DNA of 64,000 bases from the NCBI RefSeq assembly GCF_002283365.1, contig NZ_MQWD01000001.1, positions 683,694-747,693 on the forward strand, read 5' to 3'. Shown piece by piece: positions 51,132 through 58,945 of the stretch. Made by a program: the position numbers and the translations under genes. Numbering within the stretch: the first letter of the stretch is position 1; each line of letters opens with the position of its first letter. The notes below the pieces were generated by a model, which was not told the DNA's origin, did no database searches, and worked only from the letters and a program-made list of their open reading frames with translations. This DNA comes from Rubrivirga marina. Its GTDB lineage: Bacteria; Bacteroidota; Rhodothermia; Rhodothermales; Rubricoccaceae.

Positions 51132-51491
51132 ATGAAGCTTCGCATCCAAGACGATTCGATCCGCCTTCGCCTGTCGCACGGCGACCTCCAGCGGCTCGCC
51201 GAGGCGGGCAGAGTCGAGGCCGAGACGCGCGTCGCGCCCGGGTCGTCGCTCGTCTACCGCGTCCAAACGGCCGACCGCGCCGACCTCGGTGCCGAGTTGG
51301 ACGGGACCACGTTGACCGTCTTCGTACCGGAGCGTTGGATCGTGGGCTGGCCCGACGACGAGCGCGTGGGCTTCGAGGGCACGCAGGACGCAGGCGAGGG
51401 CCGACAGGTGGCGCTCCTCGTGGAGAAGGACTTCGACTGCCTCCACAAACGGCCCGACGAGACGGACCTCTTCCCGCACCCCAATGCCTGA
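51132..51491 (+). CDS. DUF7009-like small protein next to mobA
   Basis: This 119-residue protein begins MKLRIQDDSIRLRLSHGDLQ and ends DETDLFPHPNA. It has strand-rich features: RLAEAGRVEAETRVAPGSSL, YRVQTADRADLGAELDGTT, TVFVPERWIVGWPDDERVGF. The C-terminus has the conserved-looking segment ALLVEKDFDCLHKRPDETD, with one Cys and a His. I recognise it as DUF7009-like from memory; the family has no known function. It overlaps mobA by 8 bp in another frame. This suggests coupled translation and a role near molybdenum cofactor formation, perhaps as a partner or regulator of MobA. No signal peptide is present. Confidence 0.78.
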   Translation: MKLRIQDDSIRLRLSHGDLQRLAEAGRVEAETRVAPGSSLVYRVQTADRADLGAELDGTTLTVFVPERWIVGWPDDERVGFEGTQDAGEGRQVALLVEKDFDCLHKRPDETDLFPHPNA

Positions 51492-52044
51492 GCCCTCTGA
51501 GGTCACCGGGCTAATCCTGGCGGGCGGCGCGTCCCGGCGGTTTGGGCGCGACAAGGCGCTCGTGGAGTTGGGCGGCCTCCCGTTCGTCGCCATCGTCCAC
51601 GCCGCGCTCGCGCCGCACGTCGGGACGATGCTCCTCGCGACGGGGTCCGCGCCTCGCGACTACCCCGTGCCGGCAGAGGTCGTGCTCGACGCCGCGCCCG
51701 ACGCCGGTCCGCTCGCGGGCCTCGTGGCCGGGCTGGAGGCCGCGGAGACGCCGTGGGTCCTGTCGGCCGCCGTCGATCTGCCCTACCTCACGCCGGCCGC
51801 GCTCCGCCCGCTCGTCACCGCCGAGGCGGGCCGGGCCGACGCGCTCGTCGCCGTCGACGCTCGCGGCCGCCGCCAGCCGACCCTGGCGCTCTGGCGCGTG
51901 GCGACGGCGGCGCCGGTCGCGCGGGCCTGCCTCACGGAGCGCCGGCTCGCGCTGCGGGACGTGCTGGCGCGGCTGGCAGTGCGGGAGGTCGCCGTCGAGG
52001 GAGGCGCGCTCCACAACGTCAACGCGCCGGGCGACCTGGGGTGA
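51484..52044 (+). CDS. mobA: Molybdenum cofactor guanylyltransferase
   Basis: This 186-residue enzyme attaches GMP to molybdopterin to form the guanine-dinucleotide cofactor needed by formate dehydrogenase. It begins MPEPSEVTGLILAGGASRR, with the nucleotide-binding motif LAGGASRRFGRDKALVEL. The metal-site Asp lies in SAAVDLPYLTPAALRPL. The later segment GRRQPTLALWRVA and the final NVNAPGDL motif are typical for MobA. Length is normal. It overlaps the DUF7009-like gene by 8 bp. It is the last gene of the island and converges on the phosphodiesterase gene after 40 bp. Confidence 0.95.
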   Translation: MPEPSEVTGLILAGGASRRFGRDKALVELGGLPFVAIVHAALAPHVGTMLLATGSAPRDYPVPAEVVLDAAPDAGPLAGLVAGLEAAETPWVLSAAVDLPYLTPAALRPLVTAEAGRADALVAVDARGRRQPTLALWRVATAAPVARACLTERRLALRDVLARLAVREVAVEGGALHNVNAPGDLG

Positions 52045-52084
52045 CCCGCCTGGACGGACCGCGCCGACGACCGACCGCGGGCGC

Positions 52085-53452
52085 TCAGGGGAGGGAGACC
52101 AACCCCGGATACAGGGCGCCGTCCGGCGGGTCGAAGTCCAGCCCGAGCAGCGCCGCGACGATGGCGGCCGTGTCCTCCTGGCGCGAGACCGGGATCACGA
52201 CCCCACTCCGAATCCCGGGCCCGACCGCGACGAGGCCGGTGTAGATCTCGTCGAACGTCGGGGCGTAGCCGTGCGTCCCGCCGCTCGCCGGCCGGATGGC
52301 CTCACCGCGCGCGGACCCCGAGAACGAGACGCCTGGGACCGGCGTGAGGGCGAAGGCGGCCTCCGGCGCGGTCCCCAGTCGGTCGAGCTCGTCCCGGTCC
52401 AGAACGGTGAACAGGCCGCGGACGCCCGGGGGCAGCGCGTCGAGAACCCGGAGGGCGGAGTCGGCCGCGGCCGCGTCGGACGGATCGCGCAGGTGGAGGA
52501 ACGCCGACGCGCCCGTGACCATGAACGACGCCCGCCAGTCGGGCCCCCGGTCGCGGGTGTCCCCGGTGAGCCCCGCCTCCAGGAGCCACACGTTCGGGGC
52601 CAGCGTCGTGTGGATGTCGGAGAACCCGTGGTCGCCCGTGACGATGAAGGTCGTCTCCGCAGCGATGCCGGCCCGGTCGGCCGCCTCCGTCAGGCGCCCG
52701 ATGGCGCGGTCCGCCGCCGCGACGGCCCGCCGGACGGTGGGGCCGTCGCGGCCCTCCACGTGCTCGAAGTGGTCGACGGCGCCGAGGTGGATGGTGGTGA
52801 GCGTCGGCCGGTACGTCTCGAGGAGGTACGCCCCGATCGTCCCGATCACGTCGTCGCGGCCGGGGTAGTCGCCCGACAGGGGCCCGGCCACGGACAGCGT
52901 GCCCGTCGCCCGCTCTTCGATCTCCTCCACGAGCCCGGCCGGCGTCGCGGCAGCGCGGACCGACACCAGAAAGTCGGCGCCCTCCTCGAGAGACCACACC
53001 TCGGGAAAGTTGTAGTCGATGGGGGCCCCCACGGAGACGGGCCACATGACGCTGGCCGTCGTGCCGCCCGCCGCCCGGACCGCGTCCCACAGCGTCGGCA
53101 CCCGGATCGCGTCGGCCTCCCAGTACCACCGGCCCGTCTGCCCGTCGGGCTCGAACACCGTGTTGTAGAAGACGCCGTGCCGGGCCGGCAGCGCGCCCGT
53201 GATGATGGTCGTGTGGTTCGGGTAGGTGACCGAGGGGAACGCCGGCCGGACCGCGTGCGCCACGGCCCCGGCGCCCGCCAGCTGCTGGAGCACGGGGGCC
53301 GGCCACCCGGCGTCGAGGTAGAACTCGGGCCGCAGGCCGTCGATCGTGACGAGGACGACGTGCGCGGGCCGCGTCGGCGGGGCGTCTTGGGCGGCGGCCA
53401 CGCCGACGAGGCAGGCGGCGACGAGCAACACGCGGACGGAGGGGAAGCGCAC
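52085..53452 (-). CDS. Exported nucleotide pyrophosphatase/phosphodiesterase-type protein
   Basis: This 455-residue protein belongs to the alkaline-phosphatase superfamily, type-I phosphodiesterase/nucleotide pyrophosphatase group. It starts at a GTG giving MRFPSVRVLLVAACLVGVAA, a signal peptide; upstream in-frame ATG codons would place 50 unrelated residues before it. Metal ligands and nucleophile are visible: Asp in HVVLVTIDGLRPEFY, the nucleophilic Thr in SVTYPNHTTIITG, Asp/His in HLGAVDHFEHVEG, Asp/His in IVTGDHGFSDIHT and the final His in GGTHGYAPTFDE. The mature protein is periplasmic and would cleave a phosphodiester or pyrophosphate substrate. It lies alone between the formate island and the peroxidase gene. 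Confidence 0.93.
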   Translation of the reverse strand: MRFPSVRVLLVAACLVGVAAAQDAPPTRPAHVVLVTIDGLRPEFYLDAGWPAPVLQQLAGAGAVAHAVRPAFPSVTYPNHTTIITGALPARHGVFYNTVFEPDGQTGRWYWEADAIRVPTLWDAVRAAGGTTASVMWPVSVGAPIDYNFPEVWSLEEGADFLVSVRAAATPAGLVEEIEERATGTLSVAGPLSGDYPGRDDVIGTIGAYLLETYRPTLTTIHLGAVDHFEHVEGRDGPTVRRAVAAADRAIGRLTEAADRAGIAAETTFIVTGDHGFSDIHTTLAPNVWLLEAGLTGDTRDRGPDWRASFMVTGASAFLHLRDPSDAAAADSALRVLDALPPGVRGLFTVLDRDELDRLGTAPEAAFALTPVPGVSFSGSARGEAIRPASGGTHGYAPTFDEIYTGLVAVGPGIRSGVVIPVSRQEDTAAIVAALLGLDFDPPDGALYPGLVSLP

Positions 53453-53655
53453 GGGGGACGGGAGTCTGATTCGATAGGCGGCGCGCTGGCCGGCAGAGAG
53501 CGACGGTGAGGTTACGCGCCGATCCGACCCGCGGCGGTTTCCCGTCCCCGACCCCACGAACCCGACACCGGACGCACCGCTCGTCCCGGCCGATAGGTGC
53601 GCGCCCACCCCGGGAGAAGCGGGGCGGGCTCGGTGCCGGCAACCGTCGACTCCGC

Positions 53656-53681
53656 CCGCCTCGGCGACGCGACCGAGGCGG
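53656..53681. terminator. Hairpin of the CCGCCTCGG family downstream of the peroxidase gene
   Basis: CCGCCTCGG (53656-53664) and CCGAGGCGG (53673-53681) form a perfect 9-bp stem with an 8-nt loop in the 298-bp gap between the peroxidase stop and the phosphodiesterase start. It lies about 70 bp after the stop codon. Nothing else clear is seen in this gap. Confidence 0.5.
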
Positions 53682-53750
53682 AGGACCGGTGCCGGACGGC
53701 GACGGCGCCTGCGGTGCGGAGGCAGGGGGCCCGGCGGCGCTGGAGGCGTC

Positions 53751-54920
53751 TCATTGACCGGCCGGCGCCCGGGAGACGAACGGGTCGGACCACCGCGGGT
53801 CGGTGGTGAGGGTGGTGTCGGTGAGGGTGCGGAGGAAGGCCACGAGGGCGGCCCGCTCGTCGTCCGTAAAGGACGGGCGGATCGGCCGGCCGCCCCTGCG
53901 GAGGCGGGGGTCGAGGGTGGGGCTGATCCGGACGCCGGTGCTGTAGTGATCGACGACCTCCTCGAGCGTCGCGAACCGGCCGTCGTGCATGTAGGGCGCC
54001 GTGAGCTCGACGTTGCGGAGCGACACCGTCTTGAACGCCCCCCGGCCCCGACCCGTCACGGTCTTCAGGCCCAACGGATCTCGCCTCCCACCGCCTCCGA
54101 GGTCCGTAAAGGTCGAGTCCAGTCCGTTGTTGAGGAGTCCATTCCCCACAAACATGTCGCCGGAGTGGCACTGCTCGCAGCGGCCCTCCCCGAAGAACAA
54201 TTCGATCCCGCGGTTCTCCTGCTCCGTCAGCCCGGCGAGGGGCCGGCCGAACAGCTCTTCTTCGGCCTCGCGCGCGGCGTCGTAGCGGGAGTTGGAGGCG
54301 ACGATGGAGCGGATGAACTGGGACAGCGCCTTCGCGACGCGGTCTGAGGTGACCTCCGGCGTGCCGAAGGCGTCGGCGAAGAGGCCAGGGTAGAAGGCGG
54401 TGGCCTCCAGTCGGGCTTCGAGCGCGTCGAGGGTCATGCCCATCTCGACGGGGTCCTGGATCGGCTCCAGCGTCAGGGCCTCCAGCGTCCGGGCGCGGCC
54501 GTCCCAGAAGAACCGGCGGGTGCGGTCGTAGCGGGCGAACGACAGCGCCATCGAGTTCCGGTCCGTCGGCTCGCCTTCAAAGCCGATGCTGAGGGGCCGG
54601 GGGTCGGAGAAGCCGTGCTCCTGCCGGTGGCACGAGGCGCACGAGACGGTCTCGTTCTGGGACAGCCGTACGTCGTAGAAGAGGACGCGCCCGAGCGTCG
54701 CACCCGCGTCGGTGATCGGGTTGTCGTCGGGGGTGTTGTCCCAGCGGAGGACCGAGCTGTGCTGGAGGTGGAGCGGCAGCTCGGCGCTGGCGTAGTCGTA
54801 GGGCGTCTCGGGGAGGACGGGCGTGCCGGCCATCCGGGTGGCGAAGCTGGCTCCGAGGGTGACCACGGAGACAAGGGCGAGCGACGCGAGCCGGAACCGG
54901 GGAGTCGACGCAATCGGCAT
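53751..54920 (-). CDS. Di-haem cytochrome c peroxidase (CcpA/MauG family)
   Basis: This 389-residue periplasmic enzyme reduces hydrogen peroxide with electrons from small cytochromes. The N-terminus (MPIASTPRFRLASLALVSVV) is a signal peptide or anchor. Two haem c motifs are present: VSCASCHRQEHGFSD (about 95) and CEQCHSGDMFVGNG (about 250). The family segments TDRNSMALSFARYDR, FFWDGRARTLEALTLEPIQD, MGMTLDALEARL and APYMHDGRFATLEEVVDHYS are all there. No third haem motif is seen. The enzyme class could also be a MauG-like oxidase. It stands alone between ahcY and the phosphodiesterase on the same strand, with 190 bp upstream. Confidence 0.95.
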   Translation of the reverse strand: MPIASTPRFRLASLALVSVVTLGASFATRMAGTPVLPETPYDYASAELPLHLQHSSVLRWDNTPDDNPITDAGATLGRVLFYDVRLSQNETVSCASCHRQEHGFSDPRPLSIGFEGEPTDRNSMALSFARYDRTRRFFWDGRARTLEALTLEPIQDPVEMGMTLDALEARLEATAFYPGLFADAFGTPEVTSDRVAKALSQFIRSIVASNSRYDAAREAEEELFGRPLAGLTEQENRGIELFFGEGRCEQCHSGDMFVGNGLLNNGLDSTFTDLGGGGRRDPLGLKTVTGRGRGAFKTVSLRNVELTAPYMHDGRFATLEEVVDHYSTGVRISPTLDPRLRRGGRPIRPSFTDDERAALVAFLRTLTDTTLTTDPRWSDPFVSRAPAGQ

Positions 54921-54997
54921 GTCGAACGGCGCGGGGCAGGGAGGGCAACGTACGGGGGCCGGGGCCTGTGGGGTTGCGGAGGCCCTTGAACAGCGAA

Positions 54998-55037
54998 CGC
55001 CCGCCCCCCTGAGAAGGGGGGGCGGGCGCTCTTTTCC
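54998..55037 (+). terminator. Intrinsic-terminator-like hairpin with T-run, plus orientation
   Basis: A stem of about 13 bp (54998-55010 with 55015-55028, GC-only, one bulged G, loop GAGA) is followed on the plus strand by CTCTTTTCC. This is the only canonical hairpin-plus-T-run in the window. Both flanking genes (peroxidase and ahcY) lie on the minus strand, where no T-run follows the stem. On the plus strand it would stop antisense transcription towards ahcY. Confidence 0.55.
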
Positions 55038-55070
55038 GGGAGGCTATGGCGGTAGCCGCCCCGGCTCGGT

Positions 55071-55104
55071 CCGCCTCGGCGACTCCGCAGAGCCACCGAG
55101 GCGG
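55071..55104. terminator. Post-stop hairpin of the CCGCCTCGG family after ahcY
   Basis: CCGCCTCGG (55071-55079) and CCGAGGCGG (55096-55104) can pair around a 16-nt loop, just 6 bp after the ahcY stop codon on the minus strand. There is no T-run on this side. Confidence 0.55.
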
Positions 55105-55110
55105 GGGATG

Positions 55111-56406
55111 TCAGGTGCCGGCCGAGTAGTCGGTCGCGTAGGCGACCTGCTCGTCGGACAGCGTGTCGATGGCGAGGCCCATCGTCTCGAGCTTGATCCC
55201 GGCGATCTCCTGGTCGAGCTCCTCCGGGAGGTCGAGGACCGTGTTCGGAAGGTCCTCGCCGGCCTCGTGGCGGCGGATCAGCGCAAGGTGGGCCTGGAGC
55301 TGGTTGGCGAAGCTCATGTCCATGACCTCCGACGGGTGGCCCTCGGCGGCGGCGAGGTTCACGAGCCGGCCGTCGGCGAGGACGTAGACCTTCCGGCCGT
55401 TGTCCATCGTGTATTCGACGTTGTCCTCGCGGATCGTCCGCTTCGAGACGGCGATGTCGTTGAGGGCGACGAGGTCGAGCTCGACGTCGTAGTGGCCCGT
55501 GTTGCAGACGATGGCGCCCTCCTTCATCGAGACGAAGTGCTCGCCGCGGACGACGTCCTTCATGCCCGTCGCGGTGACGAAGATGTCGCCGACCTTGGCG
55601 GCCTCCTCCATCGGCATCACGCGCATGCCGTCGAGCGTGGCCTTGAGCGCGGCCGTCGCCTTGATCTCGGTGACGATCACGTTGGCGCCCATGCCCTTGG
55701 CCCGCATCGCGACGCCGCGGCCGCAGTGGCCGTAGCCGGCGACGACGAAGTTCTTGCCGGCGAGGAGCACCGACGACGCGCGAAGGATGCCGTCGAGCGT
55801 CGACTGGCCCGTCCCGTAGACGTTGTCGAAGTCCCACTTCGTCTCGGCGTCGTTGACGGCGTAGACGGGGTACAGGAGCTTGCCGTCCTCGGCCATGGCG
55901 CGGAGGCGGTGGACGCCGGTCGTCGTCTCCTCGGAGCCGCCGATGATGTCCTGGGCCTTCTCGGGGAACTGGCTGTGGACGCGGAAGATGAGGTCGGCGC
56001 CGTCGTCGAGCGTCGTGCTCGGCGTGGTGTCGATGGTCCGGTCGATGCACCAGTAGAAGGCCTCGGTGTCCTGGCCGTACCACGCGTAGATCTCGACGCC
56101 GTCGCCGTCGCCGTTGGGCCCGAGCGCGAGCGCCGCGGCGACGCTGTCGTTGGTTGAGAGCGGGTTGCAGCCGCTCCACGCGACCTCGGCCCCGCACGCC
56201 TTGAGCGTCTCGATGAGGACCGCCGTCTCCTTCGTGACGTGGAGGCAGCCGGTGATCTTGTAGCCGGCGAACGGCTGCGACTGGCTGTACTCCTCGCGGA
56301 GCTTCATGAGGACCGGCATCCGGCTCTCGGCCCACTCGATCCGCTTGCGGCCCTCCTCGGCGAGGGAGAGGTCGGCGACCTTGTACTGTCCTTCCTTGTG
56401 GTCCAT
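55111..56406 (-). CDS. ahcY: Adenosylhomocysteinase (S-adenosylhomocysteine hydrolase)
   Basis: This 431-residue enzyme splits S-adenosylhomocysteine into homocysteine and adenosine, clearing the product of methyl transfer. The N-terminus has the substrate region FAGYKITGCLHVTKETAVLI and CGAEVAWSGCNPLSTNDSV. The NAD-binding region is KNFVVAGYGHCGRGVAMRAK with MGANVIVTEI. Later come DMSFANQ and TGHYDVELDL, and the usual C-terminal segment SDEQVAYATDYSAGT. The length fits the short bacterial/archaeal type. The ATG start matches homologues (MDHKEGQYKVADLSLAEEG). About 203 bp upstream have no other gene; I saw no clear SAH riboswitch pattern there. Confidence 0.97.
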   Translation of the reverse strand: MDHKEGQYKVADLSLAEEGRKRIEWAESRMPVLMKLREEYSQSQPFAGYKITGCLHVTKETAVLIETLKACGAEVAWSGCNPLSTNDSVAAALALGPNGDGDGVEIYAWYGQDTEAFYWCIDRTIDTTPSTTLDDGADLIFRVHSQFPEKAQDIIGGSEETTTGVHRLRAMAEDGKLLYPVYAVNDAETKWDFDNVYGTGQSTLDGILRASSVLLAGKNFVVAGYGHCGRGVAMRAKGMGANVIVTEIKATAALKATLDGMRVMPMEEAAKVGDIFVTATGMKDVVRGEHFVSMKEGAIVCNTGHYDVELDLVALNDIAVSKRTIREDNVEYTMDNGRKVYVLADGRLVNLAAAEGHPSEVMDMSFANQLQAHLALIRRHEAGEDLPNTVLDLPEELDQEIAGIKLETMGLAIDTLSDEQVAYATDYSAGT

Positions 56407-56560
56407 GTTTGGGGGCCGGGCGGGCCGGCGCGGGTGTCAGGCGAAGTAGAGGACCGAAACCTACGCTGTGGGGCGTCGGAATCGGGCTAGGACTCTGCAA
56501 AGTCAGGACGTCCCCGGCGGCGCCCCAGCGCCCCGGCAGCCGCTTGGCGGCGCACGTCGC

Positions 56561-56586
56561 CCGCCTCGGCGGAGCGACCGAGGCGG
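56561..56586. terminator. Post-stop hairpin of the CCGCCTCGG family
   Basis: CCGCCTCGG (56561-56569) and CCGAGGCGG (56578-56586) form a perfect 9-bp stem with an 8-nt loop. Outer repeats GCACG (56552-56556) and CGTGC (56594-56598) could extend it. It follows the stop of the truncated sigma factor (minus strand) by 23 bp. Confidence 0.55.
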
Positions 56587-56609
56587 CCGGGATCGTGCGG
56601 CCGCCTCGC

Positions 56610-56771
56610 CTACTCCGTCCCGTCCGACCAGACGAGCTTGAGGTCCGCCTCGTGGACGAGGGCCGTCGTGTTGAGCGTCTCGCCTGCGCCCCGGACAGAC
56701 CGCGCCAGCCGCTGGAGCTCGCCGTAAACGAGCGGGAACACCTCGTCGGTCGGGGACGGCGAATTAGACAC
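56610..56771 (-). pseudogene. Truncated ECF sigma factor (N-terminal fragment)
   Basis: This 53-residue frame from a GTG reads SPSPTDEVFPLVYGELQRLA then RSVRGAGETLNTTALVHEAD and LKLVWSDGTE before a stop. It matches the first part of ECF sigma factors of the TIGR02999 type (LVYxELRRLA, ATALVHEAYLRLV). Such proteins are normally about 180-200 residues, with a second DNA-binding region; none follows here. Only half of the core-binding region 2 is left. It is probably a fragment of a deleted gene. It lies 142 bp from the secreted protein gene, which points the other way. Confidence 0.65.
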
Positions 56772-56912
56772 GGATCGGAGGGACGCGCATTGCCACCCTA
56801 GAGCACCTGACAACAACGCCTTGCGACCGTGGTGGGATTTGGAGGGCGTTCGGTTATAGACTGGTGAGCGGACACGGGCCGCTCGCTTCCTCACCGGCTT
56901 CCAGCTCTCCCC

Positions 56913-58754
56913 ATGTCCCCTTCGCTTCTCTCCCGCGCCGCCGCGCTCGCGGCGCTCGTCGCTCTCGCCAACGCACCGTCGGCGCAGACCGTCCGCCTCG
57001 GCCCGTCCTCGGGCGCTCTCTCCATCGTCCGACTGCCCGTCGAGGCGGGCTCGCACCGGGCGAAGCCGGTCCGCCTCGAGACGCCGGCCGGGGCGGTCCT
57101 GCCCGAACTCATCGTCGACGGCTCGTTCGAGGACGGCGCTCCGAACCCCGCCTGGGACGAAGCAGGGGGCCCCTCCTTCTCCACCCCGATCTGCCCGGCC
57201 TCGGAGTGCCCGGCCCCCGGTCCCCGGACCGGGTCCTGGTACGCCTTCTTCAATGGCGAAGGCGTCGACTCCGAGTACTCGCTCGCCCAGAGCGTCACGA
57301 TTCCAGCCGACGCGACCGGCGTGCTCCTCTCGTTCTGGCTCCAGATCCGGGCGGCCGGCGACGCGACGGGCACGTTCTCGTACGCCATCGACGGGGTCGA
57401 GATCGACACCTTCACGGAGGCCGACACGGCCGCGTACGCCGACTATGCCCAGGTCAACATCGACATCGGGGCCTTCGCCGACGGTCTCCCCCACACGCTC
57501 ACCTTCCGCGGCGTCGAACGGGCCGGGACGGCTCCGGACGCGTTCGTCACCTTCGTCCTCGACGACGTCTCGCTGATCTCGACGGGCGGCGGGGGGGGCG
57601 ACCCCACAACCTCCCTCAACGACAACCTGACCACGGCCGAACCGGTCTACGCCGGACAGGCGACCTACACGGGAGACACCCGAGAGGCCGAAGCTTCCGC
57701 CTTAAATGTCGAGACGGCGGCGTCCTGCACGGTTGGGGGGGCCGACAACGACGATGGAAACGCGATCTGGTGGGCGTTCGAGGCCACGGCCAGCGGGACC
57801 GTGTCGCTCGACCTCGCCGGCTCCTCCTTCGACACGATCCTCTCCCTCTACCTGTCCGGGGACGACGGGGCGCTCACGGAGGTCTCGTGCAACGACGACG
57901 ACGCCTCGAACCCGAGCGGGGACTTCACGTCGGCGCTGTCGGCCGACGTGACGCCCGGGCTCTACTTCGTCCGGGTGTCGGGGTACGGAGGCTCCGTGGG
58001 CGACGTCGTGCTCACCGTAGCGGCTCCCGGCGTGATCACGGGCCCGCCCAACGACGACCCGTTCCGGAGCGGCGTGCAGGAGATCGCCATCGGCTCTACG
58101 CACCTCGACACGAACCGCGGCGCGACGGCGAGCGGCTTCCCGCCCCCGACCTGCGGCACCGCGACCGGCCCGGTCCCCGACGTCTGGCGCGTCGTCGTCG
58201 TGCCCGAGGCCGGCACCCTCACGATCGACACCGAGGGCTCTGGCTTCGACACCGTCGTCAGCGTCTACGCGACCGACGAGGCCGGGGAGGTGGACCCTAC
58301 AACGCCCGCCGCCTGCAACGACGACGACCCGGCGAACGCGGCCGACGACGGCTCATCGCGCGTCTCGTTCGAAGCCCTGCCGGGCGTGGCCTACATGGTC
58401 CAGACGACGTCCGACGGGTCGGAAGGCGACCTCCTGTACACGGTCGCGTTCGAGGCCTCCCCGCCGATCGCGTCTGAGGCCGCGCCCGGCGCCCGGCTCG
58501 CGCTCCTCCCCGCCGCACCGAACCCGGCGGCCGGCCCCGTCCGCCTCGGCGCCACGCTGGCCGAGGCCGCCGACGTCCGGGTCGAGGTGTTCGACGCGCT
58601 CGGCCGGAGCGCCGGCGTCGTGTTCGAGGGCGCGGCGCCCGCGGGCAGAGCCTCGTGGACGTGGGACGCCGCGGGGCGACCAGCCGGCGTCTACGTCGTC
58701 CGCGTGGTGGCCGACGGTGAGGCCCACGCCCAGCGCGTGACGGTCGTGCGCTGA
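56913..58754 (+). CDS. Secreted protein with T9SS-type C-terminal sorting domain
   Basis: This 613-residue protein begins MSPSLLSRAAALAALVALAN, a signal peptide ending near SAQ. A jelly-roll-like domain (about 65-225) starts LIVDGSFEDGAPNPAWDEAG and has GTFSYAIDGVEIDTF and VTFVLDDVSLISTG. After a Gly-rich linker (STGGGGGDP) are two related modules (about 230-380 and 385-520) with GSSFDTILSLYLSGDDG and GSGFDTVVSVYATDEAG and paired CNDDD motifs, resembling bacterial pre-peptidase C-terminal domains. The last 80 residues are a type IX secretion sorting domain (LLPAAPNPAAGPVRLG, AGRPAGVYVVRVVADG). The protein is probably exported to the surface. No enzyme motif is seen; substrate unknown. Confidence 0.85.
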   Translation: MSPSLLSRAAALAALVALANAPSAQTVRLGPSSGALSIVRLPVEAGSHRAKPVRLETPAGAVLPELIVDGSFEDGAPNPAWDEAGGPSFSTPICPASECPAPGPRTGSWYAFFNGEGVDSEYSLAQSVTIPADATGVLLSFWLQIRAAGDATGTFSYAIDGVEIDTFTEADTAAYADYAQVNIDIGAFADGLPHTLTFRGVERAGTAPDAFVTFVLDDVSLISTGGGGGDPTTSLNDNLTTAEPVYAGQATYTGDTREAEASALNVETAASCTVGGADNDDGNAIWWAFEATASGTVSLDLAGSSFDTILSLYLSGDDGALTEVSCNDDDASNPSGDFTSALSADVTPGLYFVRVSGYGGSVGDVVLTVAAPGVITGPPNDDPFRSGVQEIAIGSTHLDTNRGATASGFPPPTCGTATGPVPDVWRVVVVPEAGTLTIDTEGSGFDTVVSVYATDEAGEVDPTTPAACNDDDPANAADDGSSRVSFEALPGVAYMVQTTSDGSEGDLLYTVAFEASPPIASEAAPGARLALLPAAPNPAAGPVRLGATLAEAADVRVEVFDALGRSAGVVFEGAAPAGRASWTWDAAGRPAGVYVVRVVADGEAHAQRVTVVR

Positions 58755-58945
58755 CACGAGTCCCCGGGGTGCGGTCCCACCGGACGGCACGCCCGGGCTC
58801 CGTCATCGTCGCGGCGGGCTTCCTGGGGCCGACCGCGTGGCGTTGCGGGACCCGTGCGGCGTCGAGCCCTGCGAAATCGTGCGGGCACAGGACGGCTGAT
58901 CGAGCGCTGACGCGTACCCTCCTCCGCCACCCGTTGTCCGCCGTC

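Noticed and set aside
56407-56609. Possible SAH riboswitch before ahcY
   Set aside because: The gene is a known target of SAH riboswitches, but no matching conserved core or pseudoknot could be found in the leader.
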